NCBI RefSeq assembly: GCF_003428165.1 | Contig: NZ_QLIQ01000006.1 | Location: 1-64,000 of the forward strand | Direction: 5' to 3' | DNA from: Cysteiniphilum litorale | GTDB taxonomy: Bacteria > Pseudomonadota > Gammaproteobacteria > Francisellales > Francisellaceae | DNA length: 64,000 nucleotides | Part shown: piece after piece, positions 9,729-18,569 of the stretch | Layout: every line of letters begins with the position of its first letter | How positions within the stretch are numbered: the stretch's first letter is position 1 | Position numbers and translations under genes: made by a program | The notes under the pieces: model-generated | Told to the model about the DNA's origin: nothing | Seen by the model: only the letters and a program-made list of their open reading frames with translations | Database searches by the model: none

Positions 9729-10340
9729 TTATAATTCCCCAAAGTTTTTTAAAAACTGCACACCATTATGATGACTTTTTTCAGGATGACACTGCATACC
9801 ATAGATATTTTCTTTATTCACAATACAAGCATAATCATCCTGATAGTTTGCCATTGCTAAAACATTTTGCTGATCATCACAATCCGCATAGTAAGAATGC
9901 AAAAAATAAAACCTCGCTTGAGTTTCCAAATTTGAAAGTATCTGATGGTTACTCATCTTAGATACAACATTCCATCCCATGTGTGGTAAAGGTAACTTAT
10001 GTAAATCATTTACTATAAATTTTTTCACAACACCACTAATCCAACCAAGACCCTCAAGCTCGCCTTCCTCACTACTGTTTAAAAGCATCTGCATCCCCAC
10101 GCACACACCAAGAATTGGTACTTTGTCATTCATAACAAGCTCTATAATCGACTCTTTCAGGCCTGAACTATTTAATTTAGACATTGCATAATCAAAAGAT
10201 CCCACTCCGGGCAAAATAAGCTTCTCTACACTATGAAGTTCTTTTTCACAATTGACAATCTGGCATTTTATATTCAAACGTTTATATATATTGACAAAGG
10301 CTTTAACATTGCCAACGCCATAATCAACCACTCCTATCAT
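9729..10340 (-). CDS. HisH-like glutamine amidotransferase subunit (WbuY type)
   Basis: This 203-residue class I glutamine amidotransferase hydrolyses glutamine to supply ammonia to its partners. The nucleophile is Cys80 in LGVCVGMQML, and the His185-Glu187 pair lies in MQCHPEKS. PGVGSFDYAM is the HisH-type oxyanion segment. Its stop is 2 nt from the HisF-like start, and its ATG overlaps the WbpG-like stop by 4 nt, which fits equal production of the three subunits. The context says it belongs to surface-sugar amidination rather than histidine synthesis. Confidence 0.9.
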   Translation of the reverse strand: MIGVVDYGVGNVKAFVNIYKRLNIKCQIVNCEKELHSVEKLILPGVGSFDYAMSKLNSSGLKESIIELVMNDKVPILGVCVGMQMLLNSSEEGELEGLGWISGVVKKFIVNDLHKLPLPHMGWNVVSKMSNHQILSNLETQARFYFLHSYYADCDDQQNVLAMANYQDDYACIVNKENIYGMQCHPEKSHHNGVQFLKNFGEL

Positions 10341-11467
10341 CTTCTATACTCTGCCTTCATTTTTAATTTTTGCATTGCCCACGAACCCAGCTCATAAATC
10401 CAATACTGGTTTTTATAATCTTTAAATGTTTTATTTGGCTCATTCATATATTTTCTGAGCTCTTCAGGAGCAATGCCCAACTTAGTGGCTATATACTCAA
10501 AGTCATGCTCAATGGTTTCAGGATCATACGCTAGTTTCTTAAGTTTTTCCAACGCTTCATCACGCCTCATTTGTCCTGTTAGAATCAAACTTGAGTACTG
10601 GACTCTTCTTGTATCAAATCCAAATTTCTCTGGCAACCAATACCCCTCGTAGAATTTAGTAAATCGCGACTCAAAATGCTTTTGTGCATAACGCTGATAT
10701 CCAAACTCTTTTTCTAAAAATTGTGTTGCTTCTTCCTTGACATAGGGGAAGTAATTAAGTGGTTTCACCACTTGAATACCCTTTATATACTTCAGATAAA
10801 CTTTATGCCAAAGAATATTGGTTAAAGGAAAAGTCTTAAGCGGTTTTGATCCGAATTTTTTATGAATATCTTTTAGCTGAGTTGAGTCTGATTGATAATA
10901 CATCCATTCAAAAGGGTTAACAATACACTCTGTAGAATAGTTAGCACCTGTTAACATATACTTAATCTTATACTTGGAACAAAACTTATACATCGTTGCA
11001 AAAAAAGCATGGTCTTGCGGTGTATCAACATGAGACACTCCTGATTTAAAAAATGCCAGTTGCAAATCTTTCATCTCCTCCCAATCAATCACTTCGGTAT
11101 ATAAATCAAGTCCTAATTTATCAACAATTCTTTCGATATTATTAACCGCTTGCTGAGAATTCCAACCCGCATCCACATGAAAAACTAATGGACGCAATCC
11201 TAGCTTCTCTTTTGCCAAATAAACTAGATACGAACTGTCTACGCCACCACTCATACCAATAATACAGTCAAAATCTTTCCCTTTGCCGTGCTGTTTAATT
11301 TTTTCTGCAACTTGCTGCATCTCGGCAATACTCGCTTCATCTGGATGCCAAATAGGTAAAGTCCTTTTTTTAAAGGTATTACAATGATCACAAACCCCGT
11401 TTTCATCAAAGGTAATTTTACTATCAGTTGTGTCCATTACGCAATTTGTACATATTTGGTAACTCAT
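10337..11467 (-). CDS. N-acetyl sugar amidotransferase (WbpG/PtmG-like)
   Basis: The 376-residue protein has the WbpG-family layout. A putative zinc site with Cys6, Cys9, Cys26 and Cys29 comes first, then an ATP-pyrophosphatase P-loop, MSGGVDSS, at 72-79. These enzymes activate a sugar N-acetyl group with ATP and replace its oxygen with ammonia from the HisH/HisF pair, making an acetamidino sugar. The target here could be legionaminic acid or L-FucNAc. The ATG has an AAGGAA ribosome site, 60 nt after the upstream transferase gene. The three-gene order is typical. Confidence 0.9.
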   Translation of the reverse strand: MSYQICTNCVMDTTDSKITFDENGVCDHCNTFKKRTLPIWHPDEASIAEMQQVAEKIKQHGKGKDFDCIIGMSGGVDSSYLVYLAKEKLGLRPLVFHVDAGWNSQQAVNNIERIVDKLGLDLYTEVIDWEEMKDLQLAFFKSGVSHVDTPQDHAFFATMYKFCSKYKIKYMLTGANYSTECIVNPFEWMYYQSDSTQLKDIHKKFGSKPLKTFPLTNILWHKVYLKYIKGIQVVKPLNYFPYVKEEATQFLEKEFGYQRYAQKHFESRFTKFYEGYWLPEKFGFDTRRVQYSSLILTGQMRRDEALEKLKKLAYDPETIEHDFEYIATKLGIAPEELRKYMNEPNKTFKDYKNQYWIYELGSWAMQKLKMKAEYRR

Positions 11468-11527
11468 TTAATTCCTTAACTACTAATTGTATGCTAAAAA
11501 CAAACCGCTCGCATTCTAACAGAAAGC

Positions 11528-12676
11528 TTATTTATCCTCAATGAGAGATTCTAATACTAGCTTGACTCCTTGCTCAATATCCTTATGCTCTTCTAAGAAA
11601 AGGACTTTTTGCCCCAAAGCTAAATATTCATCTCCCAAAGATGAGCTATACGTAATCATATAGTCAGCATAGGGGTAAATTTTTTTATCAATAAATACAA
11701 CATCGCTTGCAAGCTCTTCGTACTGATGCGCATAATCATAAAGTGGATGCAGCTTAACATACACTACTATGTCTAGCGATCTAGATTCTGCAAGCAGCTC
11801 CTTAATAAAAGCTAACTCCTTATTTACAGCAACAACCGAGGATGCCATAAAAATAATTTTCTTGCTCCTATCACCAATATGCTCAAGCTTAAGCTGTGGT
11901 TTAATATATTGATGATTTTGAATTTTTGAGTAGTAACTTAAGTATGCCTCATATGACTTGCTATTATAACAGTAAAGCTGATTTACAATTCCAAGTTTAT
12001 AGTCAAAAGCGATTCCTTCCTTTAACCTGCCATGCTGTACTAATGTTAATTTTTCTCCGGCAATCTGTGAAGCTAGATATGTCCATCTTTCATAATGACT
12101 ATTGAGTAAAATACTCATGCTATGACTCTTTAGCTTTTCAAGCAGCACTGTATACATAGAGACTCTGTAAACATCATTTAGATGAAGCTTAAAGCTTGAA
12201 AATACTAGTTTTGATTTCTTCTTTCTAGATACTTGAACTTGATAAACTACTCTTAAAGCAAGTAATAAGGCTCTACTCTTGTCTTTGAAGGAGCAAAACT
12301 CAGATAAGCCTTTATATGTCAGCGGCACCTCAGTAATGGATGTTATCCCAGTTAAACTAAAATCATAAGATGTCTTCTCTGACTCGGTAAAACCCACTCT
12401 TGCATTTTCTAAAACACCATTACTACGAGACCTTATAAAACTACTCATAACGAATCTGCCAATGATATACACATACAACAACCACCAAATTTTTTCATAC
12501 AGAATGCAGCATAAAAAAAAGAGTTTATATTTGAGCTTGGAGAGGTTAACAATCTTACCGATTTTAAATAGAAATCTCTCAGGGTACCTTTTTTTATCTA
12601 GATTCAAATATTCAGCAGCGTCTTTATCACAGGAGATTTCATTATAGTAAGATTCAATTATTTTGTTTTTTAACAT
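11528..12676 (-). CDS. Probable sialyltransferase-like transferase for a nonulosonic acid
   Basis: This protein of about 382 residues is not closely recognisable, but the C-terminal half looks like a GT-B transferase. KLHP lies near residues 308-311 and TYSSS near 342-346. These resemble the HP and SS/ST motifs of bacterial sialyl- and polysialyltransferases. A VQHGR segment lies near 213-217. With a CMP-legionaminate synthetase in the operon, it is the best candidate to transfer that sugar. A CDP-glycerol phosphotransferase-like role is the main alternative. I chose the ATG at 12676 over a TTG at 12691. The gene overlaps the wzy-like gene by 23 nt. Confidence 0.6.
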   Translation of the reverse strand: MLKNKIIESYYNEISCDKDAAEYLNLDKKRYPERFLFKIGKIVNLSKLKYKLFFLCCILYEKIWWLLYVYIIGRFVMSSFIRSRSNGVLENARVGFTESEKTSYDFSLTGITSITEVPLTYKGLSEFCSFKDKSRALLLALRVVYQVQVSRKKKSKLVFSSFKLHLNDVYRVSMYTVLLEKLKSHSMSILLNSHYERWTYLASQIAGEKLTLVQHGRLKEGIAFDYKLGIVNQLYCYNSKSYEAYLSYYSKIQNHQYIKPQLKLEHIGDRSKKIIFMASSVVAVNKELAFIKELLAESRSLDIVVYVKLHPLYDYAHQYEELASDVVFIDKKIYPYADYMITYSSSLGDEYLALGQKVLFLEEHKDIEQGVKLVLESLIEDK

Positions 12677-14012
12677 ATACAGCTTTCCCAATTATAAAAT
12701 AAATTAGTAAATAGAAAAAAAGCATTACAAATATATCCCAAGGAATAAGCGTTGAGCGTAAAGTTGTAAAAATCCTAAAGAATTCAAGCAAGTATACTGG
12801 CCAAAGCAACAAATTAGCCTCGCAAAAACATTTGTATAATTTAGAAATAATCGCTGCATACAACACTAAGGGAAGCCAGCCCAGCCACATACCATACCAA
12901 TTAAAATATAAGTCTGTAATTAATGGCCATTGCTGTGTGCCTTTTTCAATATACCACTGTTCAGGATAAAAAACTTTGGTCAACATAACTGATAAGTCAA
13001 AATTAGAATGAGAATCAGCCCCAAACATAAACTGCATATACTTTACCAAAGGAAAGTATATAGTCTGCATAAATCCTTCCTGATAAAAATGTAACACCTT
13101 GTCCTGAAGGTAGAAAACATTGAAATATGTCATAAGATATTCAATCGATGATTTGCTAGAATTATAAAACCCATCTGACCTTAAATAATTAGCAAAGCCA
13201 AGAAAAATTAAAAAAAAGACTCCAATTAACAGAAGTTTTTTATACGTTAATTTACTTCTGTAAATCCAAGGGGATATAAAGATTACGAATAAAACAATAA
13301 ATTTACTCTTCAACCCTTGAAAGTATGATAGAAACAATAGAAACAAAATACATAAAACAAAATACACTATTGTATTTCTAACTTTCTTGCATTGCAAACC
13401 TAGCAAAAAAGCCACTAGTGGAGATAAATAAGTTATAAAAAAATTAATTACACCAAGCCCCTCTCTATTGCTTATGTAGGCTTTTTGATAGTTTTCAACC
13501 CACATCAACCACCCACCAGAAAAAGTAATAAAGAAAATCAGCAACACCACCAAAACTGTAGAAGTAGCACCTGTAACAAAAGTTGATACTTTATATTCTG
13601 GGACTAGATTATATTTGATATTTCTAGTAAAACATGAAAAGGAGCCATATAAAATTATATATACAAATAAAATTTCAATATAAATCAATGGTGCGAAGCT
13701 TAACCAATCAGGGGGTAGCCATGGAAGCGCATATGAAATATCAAAGTATTTATAAACAAAATATATCGAGCTTGGGATTACAACATACAAGACGTGATAG
13801 CAAAACACCATGTTATTAGGATGAAAAATGAATGCAGGTCTATTACGTACATAAAGCAATAAAATTAGAATATTTACAGCAAATATCTGCCCCCATACGA
13901 CTCTTGTAGTAAATGATAAGGAGGCAACCACGATCAATAAGAAACCCAAATATCCAAGATAGTAGATTCCTTTAAAGTTTCTGATTAATGACTTGTTATA
14001 ATCTAAATTCAT
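12654..14012 (-). CDS. wzy: Wzy-like O-antigen polymerase
   Basis: This 452-residue integral membrane protein has about eleven hydrophobic segments spread along its length. A large hydrophilic loop at about 275-365 contains FYNSSKSSIEYLMTYF and HFYQEGFMQ. That pattern fits Wzy or EpsG-like repeat-unit polymerases, which are too variable to name from motifs alone. It joins lipid-linked repeat units in the periplasm. Its codons are very AT-rich compared with the housekeeping genes, as is usual for polymerase genes. The ATG overlaps the SDR stop codon by 4 nt. No other polymerase candidate lies in the window. Confidence 0.75.
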   Translation of the reverse strand: MNLDYNKSLIRNFKGIYYLGYLGFLLIVVASLSFTTRVVWGQIFAVNILILLLYVRNRPAFIFHPNNMVFCYHVLYVVIPSSIYFVYKYFDISYALPWLPPDWLSFAPLIYIEILFVYIILYGSFSCFTRNIKYNLVPEYKVSTFVTGATSTVLVVLLIFFITFSGGWLMWVENYQKAYISNREGLGVINFFITYLSPLVAFLLGLQCKKVRNTIVYFVLCILFLLFLSYFQGLKSKFIVLFVIFISPWIYRSKLTYKKLLLIGVFFLIFLGFANYLRSDGFYNSSKSSIEYLMTYFNVFYLQDKVLHFYQEGFMQTIYFPLVKYMQFMFGADSHSNFDLSVMLTKVFYPEQWYIEKGTQQWPLITDLYFNWYGMWLGWLPLVLYAAIISKLYKCFCEANLLLWPVYLLEFFRIFTTLRSTLIPWDIFVMLFFYLLIYFIIGKAVYVKKQNN

Positions 14013-14779
14013 TGTGAAAAGCCATCATCCACAATAATATTTTGCCCATTCACATGTTTACTCAAATCACTTAGCAAATAAACAAGCGCTCCACATAAAT
14101 CTTTTGGATCAAGCATACCCTTGTTTAAACAATTTTCTTTATATTTTTGCAAAAAGCTTTCAGGTTGATTATCTAGAATTCCTCCTGGACTAATTGCGTT
14201 TACTCGAATATTTAATCCTTTGAAATACGCCGCCATATATCTAGTCAAATGAATTACTCCAGATTTTATTGCTGCGTACTCTACAGGAGTTGTCATATTA
14301 GTTCCACCATAAATTTCAAATTTTGGCGCTACCACACCATAAATGGATGCAATATTTATAATGTTGCCCCAACCTTGGTTTTTAAAATATTGAGCAAACT
14401 GCTGTGACGTTAAAAAGTAACCGCCTAAATTCATGCTCGTATTTTCAGCAAAATCATCGTACGTCACATCAAAAAAATGCTTTCCATAATTCTTATTTCT
14501 GGGATATGCATTATTGACTAAAGCATCAATCTTACCATAATCATCATGCAATTTCTCAATCACACTAGAAATTGAGTTTTTGTTAGTAATATCTATTTGC
14601 ATAGGTAAAACTCTATCACTATGCAAGTCCAACGATAGTTCTTTAGAAACATTCATTGCATGCACAATATTACTATCTGCAATAACTGCAATACCTTTGT
14701 TCTCTACTATTGATCTTATAAAAGCTTTACCAATTAAACCAGCCCCCCCTGTTACGACAACTACTTTACCATCTAACAT
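14009..14779 (-). CDS. ptmA: PtmA-like short-chain dehydrogenase
   Basis: This 256-residue classical SDR has the Rossmann motif TGGAGLIG at about 9-16, the catalytic Ser in NIASIYG, and a Tyr-xxx-Lys pair in VEYAAIKSG. It resembles PtmA of Campylobacter, which works upstream of GDP-GlcNAc in legionaminic acid synthesis. The neighbours legB-I, ptmE and legF support that reading. The ATG at 14779 has a GGGAG ribosome site 6 nt upstream; a TTG at 14785 is less likely. The specific substrate is inferred from context. Confidence 0.75.
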   Translation of the reverse strand: MLDGKVVVVTGGAGLIGKAFIRSIVENKGIAVIADSNIVHAMNVSKELSLDLHSDRVLPMQIDITNKNSISSVIEKLHDDYGKIDALVNNAYPRNKNYGKHFFDVTYDDFAENTSMNLGGYFLTSQQFAQYFKNQGWGNIINIASIYGVVAPKFEIYGGTNMTTPVEYAAIKSGVIHLTRYMAAYFKGLNIRVNAISPGGILDNQPESFLQKYKENCLNKGMLDPKDLCGALVYLLSDLSKHVNGQNIIVDDGFSQ

Positions 14780-14801
14780 CAGCAACTCCCATTTTTATAA
14801 T

Positions 14802-15875
14802 TCATGCAATAACACCCAGTTTTCTTTTTATCCATCTGCCGAGATTTTTATACTTCATTTCGGTATGATAAGCAATAAATGCAGACAGTAAGTTACTAAC
14901 TAAAAACGCGCCAATGAAAACAAGCCATCGCATTTCAATACTCCCAAGCTTAAATAGCACTGATATTAAATCTAAAATAGTATAATGTATTAAGTAGAGG
15001 GTGTATGAGTAACCTGCACAAAATATTACTTTCTTACTCCCAAGAAGTGGCTTGTTTATTTGATAATTACTTAAAAACAAAAGTGAAAACATAAATGCAA
15101 AAGAAACCAACAAAACAAATGTCGTATCATATACATATGGAACCATTGAGTATCGTCTAATTGCAGCGATTAAAAATAAAACTAAAAAGATCGAACTTGC
15201 TAGAATAGATATTCTTTCGGTTTTTAATAAGTACGAATAGAAAAATGCAATTATCCATCCCGCAAACCAAATAATCGTAAAAGAGTCTTTGCCTGAGTTA
15301 GAATAACTGCTATATAAATTATAAAAGGGTACTATTGCAAAAAACATTAACAGGCACGCCCCTTTCCAACTTATCTTATTTTTATAATAACTGAGGTAAA
15401 GCATGCCAAAAAACATATACATCCACCACTCAATTGCTAAGCTCCATAGAGGTCTCCCTGAACCAAAAGCCTGAAAATGGGTTTTTGGATAGTTTTCAAG
15501 CATAAATAAATTCGCAAGAAAGCTTTTAACATCAAAATAATTTGCGTACGGGTACTCCAAATGTAATACATGTATTCGCAAAAGATCAATTAACAGTATA
15601 AAAATGAGACATGGAATTAACCCTGAGTATATTCTTGAAAATCGTTCAATAAAAAAAACTTTAAAGTTATATGACTCCTCTTTATTAAAAAGCGCATATG
15701 CTATTAAAAAGCCTGAGAGTATGAAAAATATAACAACCGGTGTTTGTTGAATGTAGTTATGCGAACCTATTGGAACAATTCCAAACATTACAAGCCCATG
15801 TCCAATGACAACAAATTGAGCGGAAATCAAGCGTAAAAAGTCGAGATAATATGACTGTGTATCATTTAATTTCAT
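14802..15875 (-). CDS. Acyltransferase-3 family membrane O-acyltransferase
   Basis: This 357-residue membrane protein has about ten helices. The N-terminus carries the family motif QFVVIGHGLVMFG with its His, and RFSRIYSGLIPC follows at about 80-92. GRPLWSLAIEWWMYM lies in the middle. OafA-like enzymes of this family O-acetylate surface sugars. In Legionella pneumophila serogroup 1 the unrelated-in-name Lag-1 enzyme of the same superfamily acetylates legionaminic acid, so a similar role is attractive but inferred. It sits between legF and the ptmA-like gene, with gaps of 14 and 22 nt. The ribosome site is weak. Confidence 0.85.
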   Translation of the reverse strand: MKLNDTQSYYLDFLRLISAQFVVIGHGLVMFGIVPIGSHNYIQQTPVVIFFILSGFLIAYALFNKEESYNFKVFFIERFSRIYSGLIPCLIFILLIDLLRIHVLHLEYPYANYFDVKSFLANLFMLENYPKTHFQAFGSGRPLWSLAIEWWMYMFFGMLYLSYYKNKISWKGACLLMFFAIVPFYNLYSSYSNSGKDSFTIIWFAGWIIAFFYSYLLKTERISILASSIFLVLFLIAAIRRYSMVPYVYDTTFVLLVSFAFMFSLLFLSNYQINKPLLGSKKVIFCAGYSYTLYLIHYTILDLISVLFKLGSIEMRWLVFIGAFLVSNLLSAFIAYHTEMKYKNLGRWIKRKLGVIA

Positions 15876-15889
15876 AGTTAATAGAACCC

Positions 15890-16609
15890 TTAAACTTTGT
15901 GATCAAGATTTCTAGTCATAAGAAAAGAAACATACTCAAAATCCAAAGGTGAATCAATGTCTATTGATCTTTCCTCAGGCATAACATATAACCCTGTTTT
16001 CTCAAGAAAAAGGGATTTTTTATTTAATATTGCATCGCGCTTCCAAATATAAATTGAGGCATTCATATCATAAGTTTTTGGCGCATCCTGCCTTCTAACC
16101 ACTGATTTTTTCAAAGACTTAGATAAGCTCACTCGACCATTTTGATCTATTTCTACTAAATTAAAGTAAGGACTTCTTCGGCTTGGCATTGCTGTAATCA
16201 CATTACTATACTCCCCTTTTTGCAAAAGATCATAAGCATTAACAATATCCTCCACATCTCTTAAGGGTGATGTTGCATCCAAATCAATTAATACATCAAA
16301 GTTTTTTTTGTAATATGCTTCTGAACGCACAAAAGCATCTTTGATTACCTCTAGCTTACCCGATGTATCAGATGATAGATCTGCTGACCTTTTAAAGAAT
16401 ACTTCTGCCCCATATTCAATTGCAATTTTGGAAATTTCATCTGAATCAGTACTCACCACAATATGGTCAAACATTTTCGTTGCCAAAGCTTGGTCAATTG
16501 TATGAGCGATAAGAGGCTTACCTGCAAGTAGGCGTATATTTTTATTTTTCACTCCTTTAGAGCCACCTCTTGCACAAATAGTGCATAAAATATTTTTCTT
16601 TACTTCCAC
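15890..16609 (-). CDS. legF: CMP-nonulosonate cytidylyltransferase (LegF/PtmB)
   Basis: This 239-residue enzyme activates legionaminic acid with CTP to CMP-legionaminate. The CMP-NeuAc synthetase signature ICARGGSKGVKNKN lies near the N-terminus. KPLIAHTIDQA, the metal-site strand DVLIDLDATSPLR, and the C-terminal RSIDIDSPLDFE follow. I chose the GTG at 16609, whose first base is the last base of the upstream TAG stop. A GTG at 16627 would add six residues and lengthen the overlap. The family is certain; the legionaminate substrate comes from its neighbours. Confidence 0.88.
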   Translation of the reverse strand: MEVKKNILCTICARGGSKGVKNKNIRLLAGKPLIAHTIDQALATKMFDHIVVSTDSDEISKIAIEYGAEVFFKRSADLSSDTSGKLEVIKDAFVRSEAYYKKNFDVLIDLDATSPLRDVEDIVNAYDLLQKGEYSNVITAMPSRRSPYFNLVEIDQNGRVSLSKSLKKSVVRRQDAPKTYDMNASIYIWKRDAILNKKSLFLEKTGLYVMPEERSIDIDSPLDFEYVSFLMTRNLDHKV

Positions 16610-17529
16610 TAAAGAGGTACCCCACACATTAAGTTATGATCAATAAATTTAACAATTTCAAGGCCGTTACTATATGAACACAGCCTCTTAGGATTGTTCC
16701 CAATAAAATACTTATGCATCGCTAAATAGGTATCATTCCTTTTGACATCATAGTTAAATGACTCATTTCTATTGTGACCAATCAATTGAATTTTACTATC
16801 AAGTAAATTAACAAATATTGTCGCATCATCACACTGAACAATTAATTGTCTGACCGGCTGACGACTCAAGTAATCTAAAGAAATGCTCATCACAATATTG
16901 CTCTTTGTAACACCCAAACATGAAAAAACATCATCTGAGCTAATATCTAAAGACGATAATTTTTTACTCACTGAACTAACTTTGTCGAATGTTCCAAAAA
17001 GCCAAGTACAATAGTCCAACTCATGACTTAAATCCCTTAAAACACCACCACCTTGATGGGATTTAGCGCTATATGAGACCCGATAATCTGTTTCGGGTCT
17101 CCAGTCTGGCAGATATTGACCACATACGACATTTACAAATAAAGGTTTATGTACACATAAAAGCTCTCTTAGTTTTAACAACACGGGGTGGAAGCGTAAG
17201 TTATATGCCACACACACCGTGTTACTTCTTACAGCAATAGATGAATAAGATCTATCATATAATGGCTTCTCTACCAGAATTTTTTTACTATCCACATGTT
17301 TGCATAAGTACTCTAAGTGCTCATAATGATCACAAGTTCTTGATGCTATTACAAAGTAACCATATTCTAAGAGTATCTCACTAGGTATTTCAGATAGCTC
17401 ATTATACTTTATCACATGTGATATCGACTGCTTAGTTACAAGATCAATCTGATTAACCTCTTCCAAACCAGATAGTATTTCAAAATGTCTTTTACCGATC
17501 GAACCATAGCCAATGATGAGCACTTTCAT
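16609..17529 (-). CDS. Gfo/Idh/MocA-family oxidoreductase, PtmF-like by position
   Basis: The 306-residue product begins with a Rossmann motif, IIGYGSIGKRH, at 5-15. An EKPLYD segment near residue 91 is the usual EKP motif of Gfo/Idh/MocA dehydrogenases. A C-terminal sheet domain follows. In Campylobacter the equivalent slot between ptmE and legF holds PtmF, a protein needed to feed GDP-GlcNAc synthesis. Calling this its counterpart is an inference from gene order. The ATG overlaps the ptmE stop by 4 nt. Confidence 0.75.
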   Translation of the reverse strand: MKVLIIGYGSIGKRHFEILSGLEEVNQIDLVTKQSISHVIKYNELSEIPSEILLEYGYFVIASRTCDHYEHLEYLCKHVDSKKILVEKPLYDRSYSSIAVRSNTVCVAYNLRFHPVLLKLRELLCVHKPLFVNVVCGQYLPDWRPETDYRVSYSAKSHQGGGVLRDLSHELDYCTWLFGTFDKVSSVSKKLSSLDISSDDVFSCLGVTKSNIVMSISLDYLSRQPVRQLIVQCDDATIFVNLLDSKIQLIGHNRNESFNYDVKRNDTYLAMHKYFIGNNPKRLCSYSNGLEIVKFIDHNLMCGVPL

Positions 17530-18569
17530 ATAAAAACATCCTTATACTCGCTATTAGCTTTATGATACTCATCCATTCTACCTATATCCAGCCAATACTC
17601 ATGTATTGGGAAAGAGCTGACAGGTTTTGATTGTTCAATTATTTCGGATAAAAGTGTTGGCATGTCATAAAACTCCCCAACAGGAACATGGTTTAATAAT
17701 TCTGGTTCTAATAAATACATACCTGCACTGACAAAAAAATTATGTACCGGTTTTTCAACAATTGAGGAGACATAACCATTTTTTGTCTTTATAACCCCAT
17801 ATGGCACTTGAAAATCATATTCTCGCACACCAACTGTTGCCAGAGATTTTTGCTCTAAATGAAAATCTAACATCTTTTGAAAATCAACGTTTGTCAACAA
17901 ATCGCCATTCATCACAAAAAAAGGGCTATTCACTTTCTCTTTGTCTAATAAACTTAAGGCACCCGCAGTACCTAAACGATGAGTTTCTTGCAAATACTCA
18001 ATTTGAACACCCAAATGACTTCCATCTTTAAAGTGTTCTTTTATCATATCTGCTTTATAGTTAACTGATAAATAAAATTTTCTAAATCCATGTTTGGCAA
18101 AGTTTTCAATAATAGTTTCCAAGATTGGTTTTTGACCTACATCCAATAATGGCTTTGGTTTTTTATCTGTTAAAGGGCGAAGGCGTGTTCCTAATCCCCC
18201 AGCCATCAACACCACAATATTCTCTTTCTCAGTCTCTCTATCCTCATATACATCAAACAAATCTACAACAACATTCTGCTGATCTATAATTGGAACCTTG
18301 GTGATATGTTTTTCTTTCGCCTGCTTTAAATCAAATTTTTCCCCTTGTATAAAATACAGAGGATGCTTATTCATTATCCCTTGAACGGGATCATTTAAGC
18401 TAACTCCAGACAATATAGCCCGCCTGATATCACCATCGGTAATAGTTCCCAAGAGTTTTTGCTCGCTATCAACTACTAATAAAATTTGGCTAGCACCTTT
18501 ATCTAGAGCTTTCATTGCATCTACAATTAGTATTTTTGGGGATATTAACACATTTTCAATATTAAGCAT
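17526..18569 (-). CDS. ptmE: CBS-domain nucleotidyltransferase, probable glucosamine-1-phosphate guanylyltransferase (PtmE)
   Basis: The 347-residue protein has a tandem CBS pair at about 1-115 and a sugar-phosphate nucleotidyltransferase domain at about 120-345. The nucleotide site reads MAGGLGTRLRPLTDKKPKPL, and GDLLTNVDF holds the metal Asp. This rare CBS-transferase fusion is the PtmE layout. The Campylobacter enzyme makes GDP-glucosamine, which commits the pathway to a GDP-sugar route rather than a UDP one. The ATG overlaps the legG stop region by 8 nt. GDP specificity is inferred from architecture and neighbours. Confidence 0.87.
   Translation of the reverse strand: MLNIENVLISPKILIVDAMKALDKGASQILLVVDSEQKLLGTITDGDIRRAILSGVSLNDPVQGIMNKHPLYFIQGEKFDLKQAKEKHITKVPIIDQQNVVVDLFDVYEDRETEKENIVVLMAGGLGTRLRPLTDKKPKPLLDVGQKPILETIIENFAKHGFRKFYLSVNYKADMIKEHFKDGSHLGVQIEYLQETHRLGTAGALSLLDKEKVNSPFFVMNGDLLTNVDFQKMLDFHLEQKSLATVGVREYDFQVPYGVIKTKNGYVSSIVEKPVHNFFVSAGMYLLEPELLNHVPVGEFYDMPTLLSEIIEQSKPVSSFPIHEYWLDIGRMDEYHKANSEYKDVFI

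Noticed and set aside
8956-10340. HisF and HisH read as part of histidine synthesis
   Set aside because: No other his genes are present, and both genes sit with a WbpG-like gene inside a polysaccharide operon.
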